From JBFXAM01 sp050184295 (lineage in GTDB: Bacteria; Planctomycetota; Phycisphaerae; UBA1845; Fen-1342): a stretch of 64,000 bases of DNA. Made by a program: the position numbers and the translations under genes. The stretch spans positions 124,001 to 188,000 of the forward strand of contig JBFXAM010000001.1 in the NCBI GenBank assembly GCA_050184295.1. The letters run 5' to 3'. The notes below the pieces were generated by a model. It saw nothing but the letters and a program-made list of their open reading frames with translations. It searched no databases and was not told the DNA's origin. This document shows positions 24,609 to 34,100 of this stretch, one piece after another (position 1 is the first letter of the stretch; the number at the start of each line of letters is the position of its first letter).

Positions 24609-26525
24609 CTAGGGCGCGAGCAACCCGACGAAGGCGTCGATGTCGAAGTTGTTGATCATCCCGTCCTGGTTTGCGTCGGCCTGCGAGAGCGAGCAATCGG
24701 GGAACGCCATCGCGTAGGCGTCGGCATCGGTCAACGCGAGCACGAACGGATCGATGTCGAAGTTATTCACGAGCCCGTCGCAGTTCGCGTCGCCTTCGCT
24801 GGGGGCGCGGACGATGCGATGCACCGTGCCCGTCGTACCGCCGAATCCGACCTGTCGCTGGCTCAGCAGGTAAAGCTCGCCGTCGGGGCCTTCGCCGAAC
24901 GCGGAAACGTATCGTCCCAGGCGCGGGGCGGCCTCGGCCCCCTGCAACGCGCGCAGGTCGAAGCGCGTCCACACGCCCGGGAACGTCTGCTCGAGCCGGA
25001 ACAGCGCGCCGTCCGGGGCGCCGAAGCTGCGGCTCCAGTCGCCGAAGATGTACTGACCCACGAGCTCGGGGATTCCTGCGCCGCGGTAGACGAAGCCGCC
25101 CGTGACAGAAATCCCGAGGCTGTGGCTGTAGACGTGGATGGGATCGATGAGCGGTTCGCCGTTGGCGCCCATGGTGGGGCAGGACATCGGGGGAACCGTT
25201 GGATTCAGGGGGTCGAAGCAGCTCAACCCCTCGCGGATATGCCAGCCGTAATTGCCGCCGCGAACGATGATGTCGACCTCCTCGAAGAGGTTTTGGCCGA
25301 CGTCGCTGCAGAAGATTCGGCCGTCGGCGCGGTCGAAGGAGAAGCGCCACGGGTTTCGCAATCCGAACGCCCAGATTTCGTCGCGGCCGTCGATACCGAC
25401 GAAGGGGTTGTCGGCCGGGATGGCGTATGGGGGCGCGCCGTCGACGTCGATGCGGAGGATTTTGCCCAGCAGGGTGTTGAGGCTCTGGCCGTTTCCGGTC
25501 ACGGGATCGTGGCGGAACCCGTTGTCGTTGGCGCCGCCGCCGTCGCCGAGGGAGATGTAAAGGTAGCCGTCCGGTCCGAAGGCGAGCTGGCCGGCGTTGT
25601 GGTTGAACTGGGGCTCGTTGACTTCGAGGACGACGCGTTCGCTGCTGGGGTCGGCGACATTCGGGTCCGCCATGGAGACGCGGTACTCGGCGACAACGCT
25701 CTTGTGCTGCCAGTCGAACGTCTCAAGATCATCGACGAAGAGCGTCAGGGGGTTGCCCGCGCCGCTGGCGCCGGCGGTGAAGCGCAGGCTCTTGATGCCC
25801 GGCGATGACTGGTCGATCAGGACGAAGTTGGCGGGGTCGCCCATGACGGTGGCGACGCGGCTGGCGACCGGACCGCCGCGGGCGGCGTTGTTGGCGTCGA
25901 AGACCTGCACGCTGCCGGCGGAATCGGCGGCGCGGTGGACGAAGAACATGCGGACCATCGCGACGGGTTCGTCAAAGGTGATGGTCGCGACGGTCGACGC
26001 GGGGATCAGATACGCACGCAGTCCCGAGGAGTAGAGCGGCGGTTCGAGCGCGGTGTCGACCGTACCGCCGGCGAAAGTGGCGCCGTTGAACGAGAAGTTG
26101 CTGTTGCCGACCGGAATGCCCGGCTCGTCGAAGGTGACGGTGCGGTCGGCGGGGCGCGGAGCGCTGTAATAGACGTAAAAGCGGCCATTCGTTTGGTAGT
26201 CGGGATGGAACGCGATCCCGAGCAGGCCGCGCTCGTCGAACCCCGGACGCGCGGTGACCAGTCGCGGGCCGAGGTCAATGAACGGCGTGGGGAGCAACAC
26301 GTCGTTGTCGATCACGCGGATGAGGCCGCGCTGTTCGCAGACGAACAGACGGTTGTCGTTGCAGTGGGCCATCGCGACGGGCGCGGTGAGTCCGGTGGCG
26401 ATCGGGTGGAGATTGATCGTGTCCTGCGCGCGCACGGGTGGGACCGCAACGAACAGTATTGCCAGTGCGAGCGCATAGGCGCGATGGGGGGCCGGGAAGC
26501 GTGGGTGACGCGGTCGAGTCTGCAT
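24609..26525 (-). CDS. GSDH-type soluble sugar (aldose/sorbosone) dehydrogenase, dockerin-tagged, with inserted domain
   Basis: Exported PQQ-type beta-propeller oxidoreductase of the glucose/sorbosone dehydrogenase family. After a signal peptide (cleavage near PVRAQ), family signatures are FDERGLLGIAFHPDYQTNG, FNHNAGQLAFGPDGYLYIS, LGDGGG, RNPWRFSFDRADG and VDIIVRGGNYGWHIREG. Between blades (about residues 125-265, starting DRTVTFDEPGIP) sits an extra beta-rich domain of ~140 aa with FDEPVAMVRMFFVH, resembling jelly-roll modules. The C-terminus bears NCDGLVNNFDIDPFV and NQDGMINNFDIDAFV. The start is the second ATG, 26525, 8 nt after GGAGG; the ATG at 26531 is only 2 nt from it. Substrate unknown. 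Confidence 0.88.
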   Translation of the reverse strand: MQTRPRHPRFPAPHRAYALALAILFVAVPPVRAQDTINLHPIATGLTAPVAMAHCNDNRLFVCEQRGLIRVIDNDVLLPTPFIDLGPRLVTARPGFDERGLLGIAFHPDYQTNGRFYVYYSAPRPADRTVTFDEPGIPVGNSNFSFNGATFAGGTVDTALEPPLYSSGLRAYLIPASTVATITFDEPVAMVRMFFVHRAADSAGSVQVFDANNAARGGPVASRVATVMGDPANFVLIDQSSPGIKSLRFTAGASGAGNPLTLFVDDLETFDWQHKSVVAEYRVSMADPNVADPSSERVVLEVNEPQFNHNAGQLAFGPDGYLYISLGDGGGANDNGFRHDPVTGNGQSLNTLLGKILRIDVDGAPPYAIPADNPFVGIDGRDEIWAFGLRNPWRFSFDRADGRIFCSDVGQNLFEEVDIIVRGGNYGWHIREGLSCFDPLNPTVPPMSCPTMGANGEPLIDPIHVYSHSLGISVTGGFVYRGAGIPELVGQYIFGDWSRSFGAPDGALFRLEQTFPGVWTRFDLRALQGAEAAPRLGRYVSAFGEGPDGELYLLSQRQVGFGGTTGTVHRIVRAPSEGDANCDGLVNNFDIDPFVLALTDADAYAMAFPDCSLSQADANQDGMINNFDIDAFVGLLAP

Positions 26526-27085
26526 GTTCATTGCCTCCGTGTGCGTAACGGCGCGCCGCGCGGTCTGCGCAACGCACGAATCGAGGAATACCTGAGCGGA
26601 TGGGCGCCGCCCCAGGGCAGCGCGGACGTCGGAAATCGTGGTCGGGCCGGGTCGTGCGCGGATGCGCCGCGCGGCGCAGCCGCGATCACCGGTCCGGCGT
26701 GGATGCGGAACCGTGCGCGTCGGGTGGGCGACGGGGACGCGCGACGTCCATCATCGCGTATTCCACGCCGCCGCCGCGACGCGCACGCCGCATCCGGTGC
26801 GGGAGAGAGAGAACCGGCTGCGGTCGCACGACGGCGAGGCTCCCGTTCACACGCCGCGCCGGCCGTCAGCCTGGTCCTGATAGTTCATGTCGGCGCTCCG
26901 TGGCGGCCTTGCAGAGGTTACGGCGACACGCGCCGGGCGGCGGGCTGGGCGTCGAATCCGCCCACGCCGGTGAAAAATCGGCACGATCCGCGGGGCAGGA
27001 ACGTTAGGCTGGGGCTGGTGCGCGGGGCGCCGCGCGGCGGACGTGCCGCCGCGTCCCAGGATGCCACACATGCGACGAGGGTGGG
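26526..27085. other. 560-bp divergent intergenic region without a clear gene
   Basis: Frames of 80-135 codons cross this stretch but have the Arg/Pro/Gly-rich composition of shadow ORFs, with no homology I recognise and no ribosome-binding site. It should hold the divergent promoters of the GSDH and DNRLRE genes; none is clear enough to place. Confidence 0.4.
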
Positions 27086-27838
27086 ATGAACGCACGGGCG
27101 GCTCGCGGCTTCCTTCTGGTTACGCTGCTCGTGCTGGCGTGTACGCCCGGCACGCCTGCGGCCGTCGTCGAACTGGCTGCCAGCCGCGATAACACGCTCT
27201 ATGAAGACCCCGGCGGCAGCACAAGTAACGGGGTCGGCGAGTACCTGTTCACCGGCATGACTGCCCGACGCAGTATCCGCCGCGCGCTCATTTGTTTCGA
27301 CGTGGCGGCGGCGGTTCCGGCTGGGGCGACAATCACGGGCGCTATCCTCCGGCTGCACATGTCGCGGACGAACACGGCGTCGGAGCCTGTGGCGCTGCAC
27401 CGCGTGCTGGCGGACTGGGGCGAGGGGGAGTCGGACGCGTTCGGCGAGGAGGGTGCGGGCACCGGAGCTGCGGACGGCGACGCGACCTGGCTGCACTCAT
27501 TCTATGAGGCGAGCTTGTGGCAGACGCCGGGCGGCGATTTCGACCCGACGCCGAGCGCCGCGATCGGCGTGGTGGGCAACGGCTTCTATATATGGGGTGT
27601 TGGCGGCGAACTGGTCGCGGATGTGCAGAACTGGCTCGGCGCGCCGGCCGGTAACTTCGGCTGGCTGCTTCGCGGCGGGGAGGAGTTCGACACGACTGCC
27701 AAGCGATTCGATTCGCGCGAGCACAGCGATCCGAGCGTGCGACCGGTGCTGTTCGTTGAGTACACGCCGGTGCCCGAGGGCCGGGCAGGGGCGCTGCTGT
27801 TCGTGCTGGTCGGCGCCGCGCGCGGGATGCGCCGCTGA
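27086..27838 (+). CDS. Secreted DNRLRE-domain protein with a degenerate PEP-CTERM-like tail
   Basis: 250 aa. A signal peptide (LLVTLLVLACTPGTPAA) leads to AASRDNTLYEDPGG, the DNRLRE-domain opening, followed by the SIRRALICFDVAAAVPAGATI strand pattern (given here in part), WGEGES, and FDSREHSDPSVRPVLFVEYTP. DNRLRE domains are beta-sandwich modules in secreted proteins. The last ~23 residues (PVPEGRAGALLFVLVGAARG then RR) resemble a PEP-CTERM sorting signal with VPEG in place of VPEP. The start has GAGGG upstream. No enzyme motif is present. Confidence 0.82.
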   Translation: MNARAARGFLLVTLLVLACTPGTPAAVVELAASRDNTLYEDPGGSTSNGVGEYLFTGMTARRSIRRALICFDVAAAVPAGATITGAILRLHMSRTNTASEPVALHRVLADWGEGESDAFGEEGAGTGAADGDATWLHSFYEASLWQTPGGDFDPTPSAAIGVVGNGFYIWGVGGELVADVQNWLGAPAGNFGWLLRGGEEFDTTAKRFDSREHSDPSVRPVLFVEYTPVPEGRAGALLFVLVGAARGMRR

Positions 27839-27898
27839 TGGCGTCGGGGCGCGGCGCGCCGGCGATCGTCGGGCCCGCAACCGGCCGCGGGCGATGCC

Positions 27899-28801
27899 TC
27901 AGTCCCAGCTTCCGGCGGGCATGCGCGCCGGCGGATAGATGGTGCGCATCGCGGTGAGGATGGTGCGCGTCGCGGGGCTCTTGTTCAGCGTGTAAAAGTG
28001 AATACCCGGCGCACCGCGCTGGAGCAACTCCAGGCACTGCGCGGTGGCGTGCGCCACGCCGAGCGAAAGCACGGCCTGCGGGTCGTGCTGCAACCGGCGC
28101 AGCTCGGAGAGCAGCGGCTCGGGGATTGTCGCGCCGCACATCTGCGTGAATCGCTCAACCTGCGCGACGTTGGTGATCGGCATGATTCCCGGGAGGATCG
28201 GCACGCCGATGCCGATGGCCCGCGCGCGGGCCGCGAAGTCGAAATATCGCTGGTTGTCGAAGAAGAGCTGCGTGATGAGGAACTGGCAGCCGGCGTCGAC
28301 CTTGCGCTTGGCGGCGAGCAGGTCGGCGTCGAGCGACGGGGCTTCCGGGTGCTTCTCGGGATAGCATGCGCCGGCGAGGCAGAACGAAAAGTGTTCGCGC
28401 GCAAACGACGCGAGCTCGTTCGCGTAGCGAAAGCCCTCCGGGTGGGGCAGGAAGTTCACCTGTCCGCGCGGCGGATCGCCGCGCAACGCGAGCACATTTT
28501 CCACGCCGGCATCGGCCAGTCGTTCGAGCACCGTCCGAATCTCGGCTTTCGACGCACCCACGCAGGTCAGGTGGGCCATCGCCTCGATGCCATAGTCGCG
28601 ACGCACGTGGCTGACCAGTTCGAGCGTGCGCTCGCGGGTGCTGCCGCCGGCGCCGTACGTGACGGAGATGTAGGTCGGGCGCAGCTCGCGGAGGGCGGCA
28701 AGCGTGTCGCGCAGCGCTGCGAGGCTGGCCTCGTCCTTCGGTGGGAAGAACTCAAACGAGAGGCTGGGGCGCCCGCAGGAAAGCAGTTCGCGAATTCGCA
28801 T
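27899..28801 (-). CDS. metF: 5,10-methylenetetrahydrofolate reductase
   Basis: FAD enzyme reducing methylene-THF to methyl-THF for methionine synthesis. The 300-aa length is normal. Signatures: LSFEFFPPKDE, ISVTYGAGGSTRERT, AHLTCVGASKAEI, NVLALRGDPP, FCLAGACYPEKHPEAP, and QFLITQLFFDNQRYFDF. Although the frame is open to 29752, ATG 28801 with an AAGGGA upstream gives the correct N-terminus; the remainder is antisense to etfB. It is divergent from etfBA, with 267 bp between. Confidence 0.95.
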   Translation of the reverse strand: MRIRELLSCGRPSLSFEFFPPKDEASLAALRDTLAALRELRPTYISVTYGAGGSTRERTLELVSHVRRDYGIEAMAHLTCVGASKAEIRTVLERLADAGVENVLALRGDPPRGQVNFLPHPEGFRYANELASFAREHFSFCLAGACYPEKHPEAPSLDADLLAAKRKVDAGCQFLITQLFFDNQRYFDFAARARAIGIGVPILPGIMPITNVAQVERFTQMCGATIPEPLLSELRRLQHDPQAVLSLGVAHATAQCLELLQRGAPGIHFYTLNKSPATRTILTAMRTIYPPARMPAGSWD

Positions 28802-28901
28802 CGATCGTCCCTTCCCTGTAGACGTTATCGTGGCGCGGCGGGAGGGCAAGGCGCGGTCGCGGATTGACTCGGCGCGTGGTCGTGCCGGACCGCCGGCGCG
28901 C

Positions 28902-28930
28902 TTTGCGGGGCCTGCGTACACCGCTAAGAT
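28902..28930 (+). promoter_or_regulatory. Sigma-70-type promoter for etfBA
   Basis: TTTGCG at 28902-28907 and TAAGAT at 28925-28930 with a 17-bp spacer, about 130 nt upstream of etfB, in the divergent metF/etfB gap. Confidence 0.45.
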
Positions 28931-29068
28931 GTCCCACCCCGGTCGGGCGTGTGTGGCGTGGCGTTCGGGCGGAGAATCCGCGACGGTCGGCGGCGGGCGC
29001 TCCCGGCGCGGATCGGCGATCGGCCTGGGTCGCGCCGTTGAGACACCTCGGAGTCGAAGAACGAGCCC

Positions 29069-29863
29069 ATGAAGATCCTGGTTCTCATCCGACAAACGGC
29101 CGATTCGACCACCCAAATCAAGATCCGCCCCGATGGCAGCGACATCGAGCGCGCCGGCGTGAAGCTGGTCGTCAATCCCTTCGACGAGTTCGCGATCGAA
29201 CTCGCGGTGCGGTTGCGCGAGTCGCGCTCGGACGTCGCCGGCATCACCGCCGTCGCAGCCGGTCCGCCGAGCGCCGCCGAGGCATTGCGCACGGCGCTGG
29301 CGATCGGCGCGGACGACGCGATTCACCTTCAGGACGCGGCGTTCGAGAAGCTCGACGAGTTGCAGGTCGCAAGCGTGATCGCGGCGGCGGTGGGGTCTGT
29401 CGGCTATGACCTCGTGCTCGCGGGCAAGCAGGAGATCGACCTCGACAGCGGACAGATCGGCCCGGCGCTCGCCGAATTCCTCGATCTGCCTCATGTCGGG
29501 GCCGTGACAACGCTGGACGTGGCGGCGGACGGGAAGTCGCTCACCGCCCGGCGGCGCGTCGAAGGCGCGGAGGAAGTGGCGAAGTCGTCGCTGCCGTGCG
29601 TGCTGACGATCGAGAAGGGCCTGGTCGAGTGCCGCTATCCGTCGTTGCCGAACCTGATGAAATCCAAGAAGAAACCGTTGAAAGTAATGACCAAGGCGGA
29701 CGTGCCGAAATTCGACGAAGTTGTGGGGCGCGTGGGGGGGAGCGCGATGCACGAGTTACAGCCGCCGCCGCCGCGCCCGCCGGGCAAAGTGCTCAAAGGT
29801 GACGCGGCGGACAGTGCGGCGCAGCTGGTGAAAATGCTGCGCGAAGAGGCCAAGGTGATCTAA
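29069..29863 (+). CDS. etfB: Electron transfer flavoprotein beta subunit
   Basis: Binds AMP and, with EtfA, shuttles electrons from acyl-CoA or other dehydrogenases to the quinone pool. The 264-aa protein begins MKILVLIRQTADST and shows NPFDEFAIELAVRLRE, the family region AGKQEIDLDSGQIGPALAEFL, and SLPCVLTIEKGLVECRYPSL. The C-terminal tail is Pro-rich (LQPPPPRPPGK) before VKMLREEAKVI. etfA follows after 71 bp in the same direction. No strong SD is visible. A promoter candidate is at 28902-28930. Confidence 0.95.
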   Translation: MKILVLIRQTADSTTQIKIRPDGSDIERAGVKLVVNPFDEFAIELAVRLRESRSDVAGITAVAAGPPSAAEALRTALAIGADDAIHLQDAAFEKLDELQVASVIAAAVGSVGYDLVLAGKQEIDLDSGQIGPALAEFLDLPHVGAVTTLDVAADGKSLTARRRVEGAEEVAKSSLPCVLTIEKGLVECRYPSLPNLMKSKKKPLKVMTKADVPKFDEVVGRVGGSAMHELQPPPPRPPGKVLKGDAADSAAQLVKMLREEAKVI

Positions 29864-29934
29864 GCAGCGCCGCGAGCCGGCGGCTGCGGCGAGCGGACCC
29901 GGGCGGCGGATGCTCCTGTCGGGAAACAGTGCCG

Positions 29935-30918
29935 ATGACGAATGACATTCTCATCTTCGCGGAACAACGCGGCGGAAAGCTGCACCCGGCGAGCGCACAG
30001 CTGGTGACGGCGGCGCGCGGGCTGGCGAGCAAGACCGGCGGCAAGGTCGTCGCGGCAATCGTCGGCGACACCGACGCGGCGGCCGCCGGGCTCGACGCCG
30101 CGGGGGTCGATCGCATCGTGACCGTCGTCGACGCCGCGCTGCAACACTACTCGGTTCTGCGCTTTCGCACCGCGCTGGCCGCGGCCATCGCGGAGGTGCA
30201 GCCGCGCGTTGTCCTGCTGGCGGCGACGTTCATGGGCCGCGACCTGGCGCCGCGCGTTGCGGCGCGGCTGGGGGCGGCGCTCGCGACCGACGTGGTCGAG
30301 CTGGAGCTCGATGCCGACGGCGCGCTCGACGTGCGCCGCCCGATCTACAACGGCAAGGCCTTTGCGCGGGTGCGCTGCCCGAAGGATCGGCTCGCGATCG
30401 TCAGCGTGCGCCCCAACGCGTTCGCGGGGGCCGGCGGCGGCGCGCCCGCAGAACGCAAATCGATCGCGTTTCAGGCTGCGGCGGGCGACGATCGGCAGTC
30501 GACCAGCGAAGTGGCGAAGACCGGCGGCGGCGAGAAGGACGTCAGCGAGGCGGACATCATCGTCACCGGCGGGCGTTCGCTGAAGAGCGAGGCGAATTTC
30601 AAGATTCTCTATGACCTGGCGCACGAGCTCGACGGCGCGGTCGGGGCGTCGCGCGCCGCCTGTGACGCGGGCTACCAACCCCACAGCCGACAGGTCGGGC
30701 TCACCGGCAAGACCGTGACGCCAAAACTGTATGTGGCTTGCGGTGTGAGCGGGGCGATCCAGCATCTGGCGGGGATGCGCGGCAGCAAGGTGATCGTCGC
30801 GATCAACACCGATCCCGACGCGCCGATGATGAAGATCGCGGACTATGCGGTCATCGGCGACCTGTTTCAGGTTGTGCCCGCGATCACCGCGGAGGTCAAG
30901 AAGCTGCACGGGCATTAG
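29935..30918 (+). CDS. etfA: Electron transfer flavoprotein alpha subunit
   Basis: FAD-binding partner of EtfB. 327 aa from ATG 29935 (a GTG at 29929 is possible). The C-terminal FAD domain is clear: IVTGGRSLKSEANFKI, ELDGAVGASRAACDAGY, QVGLTGKTVTPKLYVACG, SGAIQHLAGMRGSKVIVAIN, and DPDAPMMKIADYAVIGDLF. The N-terminal domain (NDILIFAEQRGGKLHPAS) is normal. Converges on purH; the gap at 30919-31199 holds a weak hairpin. Confidence 0.96.
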   Translation: MTNDILIFAEQRGGKLHPASAQLVTAARGLASKTGGKVVAAIVGDTDAAAAGLDAAGVDRIVTVVDAALQHYSVLRFRTALAAAIAEVQPRVVLLAATFMGRDLAPRVAARLGAALATDVVELELDADGALDVRRPIYNGKAFARVRCPKDRLAIVSVRPNAFAGAGGGAPAERKSIAFQAAAGDDRQSTSEVAKTGGGEKDVSEADIIVTGGRSLKSEANFKILYDLAHELDGAVGASRAACDAGYQPHSRQVGLTGKTVTPKLYVACGVSGAIQHLAGMRGSKVIVAINTDPDAPMMKIADYAVIGDLFQVVPAITAEVKKLHGH

Positions 30919-31010
30919 CGGCGCGGCCGGCGATTCCGCCTCGTCCCGATTGGAGTTCCGGGCCCGGCGCATCGGGCTTGAGGTTGGCGACGGGCCACGC
31001 GCGTCGCATT

Positions 31011-31045
31011 CGCTTCATTCGCGCGAAGCGCTGGGTGTTCGGTTT
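31011..31045 (+). terminator. Weak terminator candidate after etfA
   Basis: CGCTTC at 31011-31016 can pair with GAAGCG at 31025-31030, followed by a region containing TTTT near 31042. Short stem, so low confidence. Confidence 0.3.
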
Positions 31046-31199
31046 TCGGATTGGATCGTCCGTTTAGCTGTCCCGCGGTCGTTCCGCCCGCTCGTGCAGC
31101 GAATCAGAGGCGACTGTGCGGATCCGATCCGGGACGCCGATGCTCCCCGGTTCCAGCAGGCGACGTTTCCGGGGGCACGACCCTCGTTACTCCATCGAC

Positions 31200-34100
31200 T
31201 CAATGTCGAAAGTGCCGCGTCTGAGTGACGATCATCGCGACGCCGCGCTGGTTGCACAGGTCGATCGTTTCCGGGTCGCGTTTGCCGCCGCCGGGTTGAA
31301 TGATGGCGGTTGTGCCGGCGTCGATGAGCATGCGCGGCCCGTCGGGAAAGGGAAAAAACGCGTCGCTGGCCGCGACGAGTTGCTCTCTCGCATGGCTTGC
31401 GTCCGGCGATCGCTCGGCAAGATGGCCATTCTCGCGCGCGAGCCACGCCGCGACGCGGCAACTCATCACGCGGCTCATTTGCCCCGCGCCGTTGCCGATG
31501 AGCATTCCATCCTTCACCAGCGTGATCGCGTTGCTTTTCGTGTGTTTGCAGATCAGCCACGCGAGGCGCAGGTCCGCCAGTTCCGCATCGGTCGGGGCGC
31601 GTTCGGTGACGACTTTCCAGTCGTCTTCGTTCACCCCGAGCACGTCCGGTGATTGCACGAGCATTCCGCCGGCGATGCTGCGGTATTGCAGTTCGCGCGC
31701 ATCGGGCGGCGCGGTCATGTCACCCACCGCGAGCAGGCGTACGCTCTCGCCCCACTTCTTCCGCGGCGGGTCGGCGATCGTGGGTTCGAGGACGGCAATT
31801 GCGCCGGCCGCGGTCGCCGGTGTGCCGGCGGCGCTCGCAGTTCCCGGCGCCGTTGCGACCAGCGGAGTTCGGGCGTATGCAAGCGAGTCATGAGCCGGAA
31901 CGCCGCCGATCATTCCCGGCGTCGCAGTGGCGGGGTCATAGGCGCCGCGAATGATCGCGACCGCGTCGTCGGTGAACGACGGTGCGATCCACACTTCGAC
32001 AAAGAACCCGCCCGGCGCATGGGGCGCGCCGGCTTCCTTCAGCGGCTTGCCGAAGCGGCCGTAGGTCTCCATTACAACCGCGGCGAACTCCGCATCGACC
32101 ACGAAGCTGACCGCCAGGATTCCGCCCATCGCCGCGTTTGGATCGCCGAGATACGCCCGCCGATAAGCCTCCACCCGCGCCGCATGCACAACGTCGCGCG
32201 TCGCCGGCTTCTGTGCGTCAGCCGTCGGCGCCGTGGCCGCCACTCCGACTCCGCAGGCGTTAGTGTGTTTGACAAAGCAGCAAACGGCAGTTGACGCGTT
32301 GGGTGGCGCGCCGGCTCTAAGGCTCTGGTGCTGAACCTGTAGTGGGGCACCGACTCCCGTTGTCTGATCTTGAGCTCGCAGTGGGGCACCGACTCCGGTT
32401 GTCTGGTCTTCAACTTGCAGTGGGGCACCGACTCCGGTTGTCTGGTCTTCAACTTGCAGTGGGGCACCGACTCCTGTGGTCTGATCTTGAGCGTGCAGTG
32501 GGGCACCGACTCCTGTGGTCTGATCTTGAACGTGCAGTGGGGCACCGACTCCTGTGGTCTGATCTTGAACGTGCAGTGGGGCACCGACTCTCAGTCGGTG
32601 ATCATTAATCCTAGTATGCCACATTCGAGCCTCAACAACTGCTCCTCTCTTCGTCACTCCAACAGTCAGCGTCGGATCCGATGAAATCGCGGCCGAGCGC
32701 TGATCCTGATTCCACGCGGTTTCCGGATCCACAACGCACCAGGGATATGGACGACCGGCTTCAATCCCCGCCCGCTCCGCATTCTCATGCAGGTAATTCA
32801 GCGCTGCACGAAGATGTCGGTCGTCGCGAATGATCGTGTCCCAATACTCATCCATCCACAGCGAACCGCTCGCTCCCCGACCCTGGTTGATCTTTCGGGC
32901 CGTCGAGCCCTTGATGCCCTTGACGATTGTCCCCAGTGCAACCCACGCGCGCGGCGCGTGCTCCAACGGCGTCAGAAGCATGTGCACATGGTCGGGCATG
33001 ACGACCGCGCCATGAATGGCGTACTGAGCCCCGGCGGCGAAGAGAATGCTCTCGGCAACGAGGTCGCGCTCCGGCGGCGAGAGCTGGCCTTGCCGGAGCC
33101 GGAATGTGAGCAGGTACGTAGCATCGGGGCGCTGGATGTGCGGGAGGTTTCGAACATGGACCTGTTCATCGGAAATTGAATCACCGGCTGAGAGCCGGTG
33201 CCCCAGAGGTGATTCACCAGTTGAGAATCGGTGTCCCAGAGGTGATTCACCGGCTGAGAGCCGGTGCCCCAGAGGTGGAGCACCTGGTGAGAGCTGGTGT
33301 CCCAGAGGTGATTCACCGGTTGAGAACCGGTGTCCGAGAGGTGGGGCACCGGCTCTCAGCCGGTGCGTCACAGTAGGTTTCCCAGTCGAGTCCACCGCAG
33401 GTTCCACAGCAGGATCCACAGGGGGATCGACAGCAGGACTCACGGCGGGTTGCACAGTTGGAGAATCACTGGGCGAGAGCTGGTGGCGCGTGAGCTGCGC
33501 GAGCTCTGCACACAGGCCGAGCGCCGCGTCGGCGTCGAGGTAGTTGTTGTACGACATCGCGCCACCGGAGATTGGCGGGGATTGCAGGAGATTCCGACCA
33601 GCGTGCTTCGGGGGCGCGACATCATCGCCCTCATAGCAAGTCGCCGGTTCATACGCCGCCGCTCGACTGTGCGCGTTCTCGCCGTACCGAAGCACGCGGG
33701 GCGCTATGAGCCGTACGCAATGTGCATAGTCGAAGCCATCCCGTTTTCCGCACAAGAACGTCGCGATCGCGGCGTCGTAGGCGGTCGTGAGCCGGTACGC
33801 ACGACTCGCCTGTTCGTGTCGAAAGACGTCCGCGGTCCAGACCACCGGATTCACCCAGTACATCTCGATGTCGCTGAGCACAACGACATGCTTGTGATTC
33901 TTCGCCGCGGCCCGCAGCAGCGCGACGCCACCGATGTCGATCATCTCGATCGCCTGCTCGAACGTGCAGTTGGGGTCCGCGACCGTTTTCTCGAACGGGT
34001 AGAGATTCACGACCACCATGTCGATCGGCTGTATGCCGGCCGCTGCGAGCTGCCGAATGTGCTCGGCGTTGTCGCGGTCGGCGAGAATGGCGGCGTGGAT

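Larger units (their letters stand above)
32341..33371 (-). mobile_element. REP-RAYT-REP element inserted in frame in purH
   Basis: A Y1 transposase-type segment (about 32600-33176) is bordered on both sides by REP palindromes of related sequence in opposite orientation: GGGGCACC-core at 32577-32600 and core-GGTGCCCC at 33181-33204. This is the expected layout of a RAYT with its REP substrates. Unlike an ordinary insertion, it carries no stop codon in the host frame and leaves both halves of purH in phase. Exact junctions cannot be set without a homologous uninterrupted purH; roughly 32300-33500. Confidence 0.8.

Noticed and set aside
25935..27089. 384-codon plus-strand frame over the GSDH start and the intergenic gap
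   Set aside because: Mostly antisense to the dehydrogenase, Arg/Gly-rich, no ribosome-binding site; not supported as a gene.
32341..32611. 39-bp tandem units as a CRISPR array
   Set aside because: Units are contiguous with no unique spacers, and they vary gradually; they are REP-derived coding repeats.
32342..32684. Plus-strand small ORFs made of the 39-bp repeats
   Set aside because: They exist only because the repeat has no stop in several frames; there is no SD and the minus-strand frame is the one that joins conserved purH parts.
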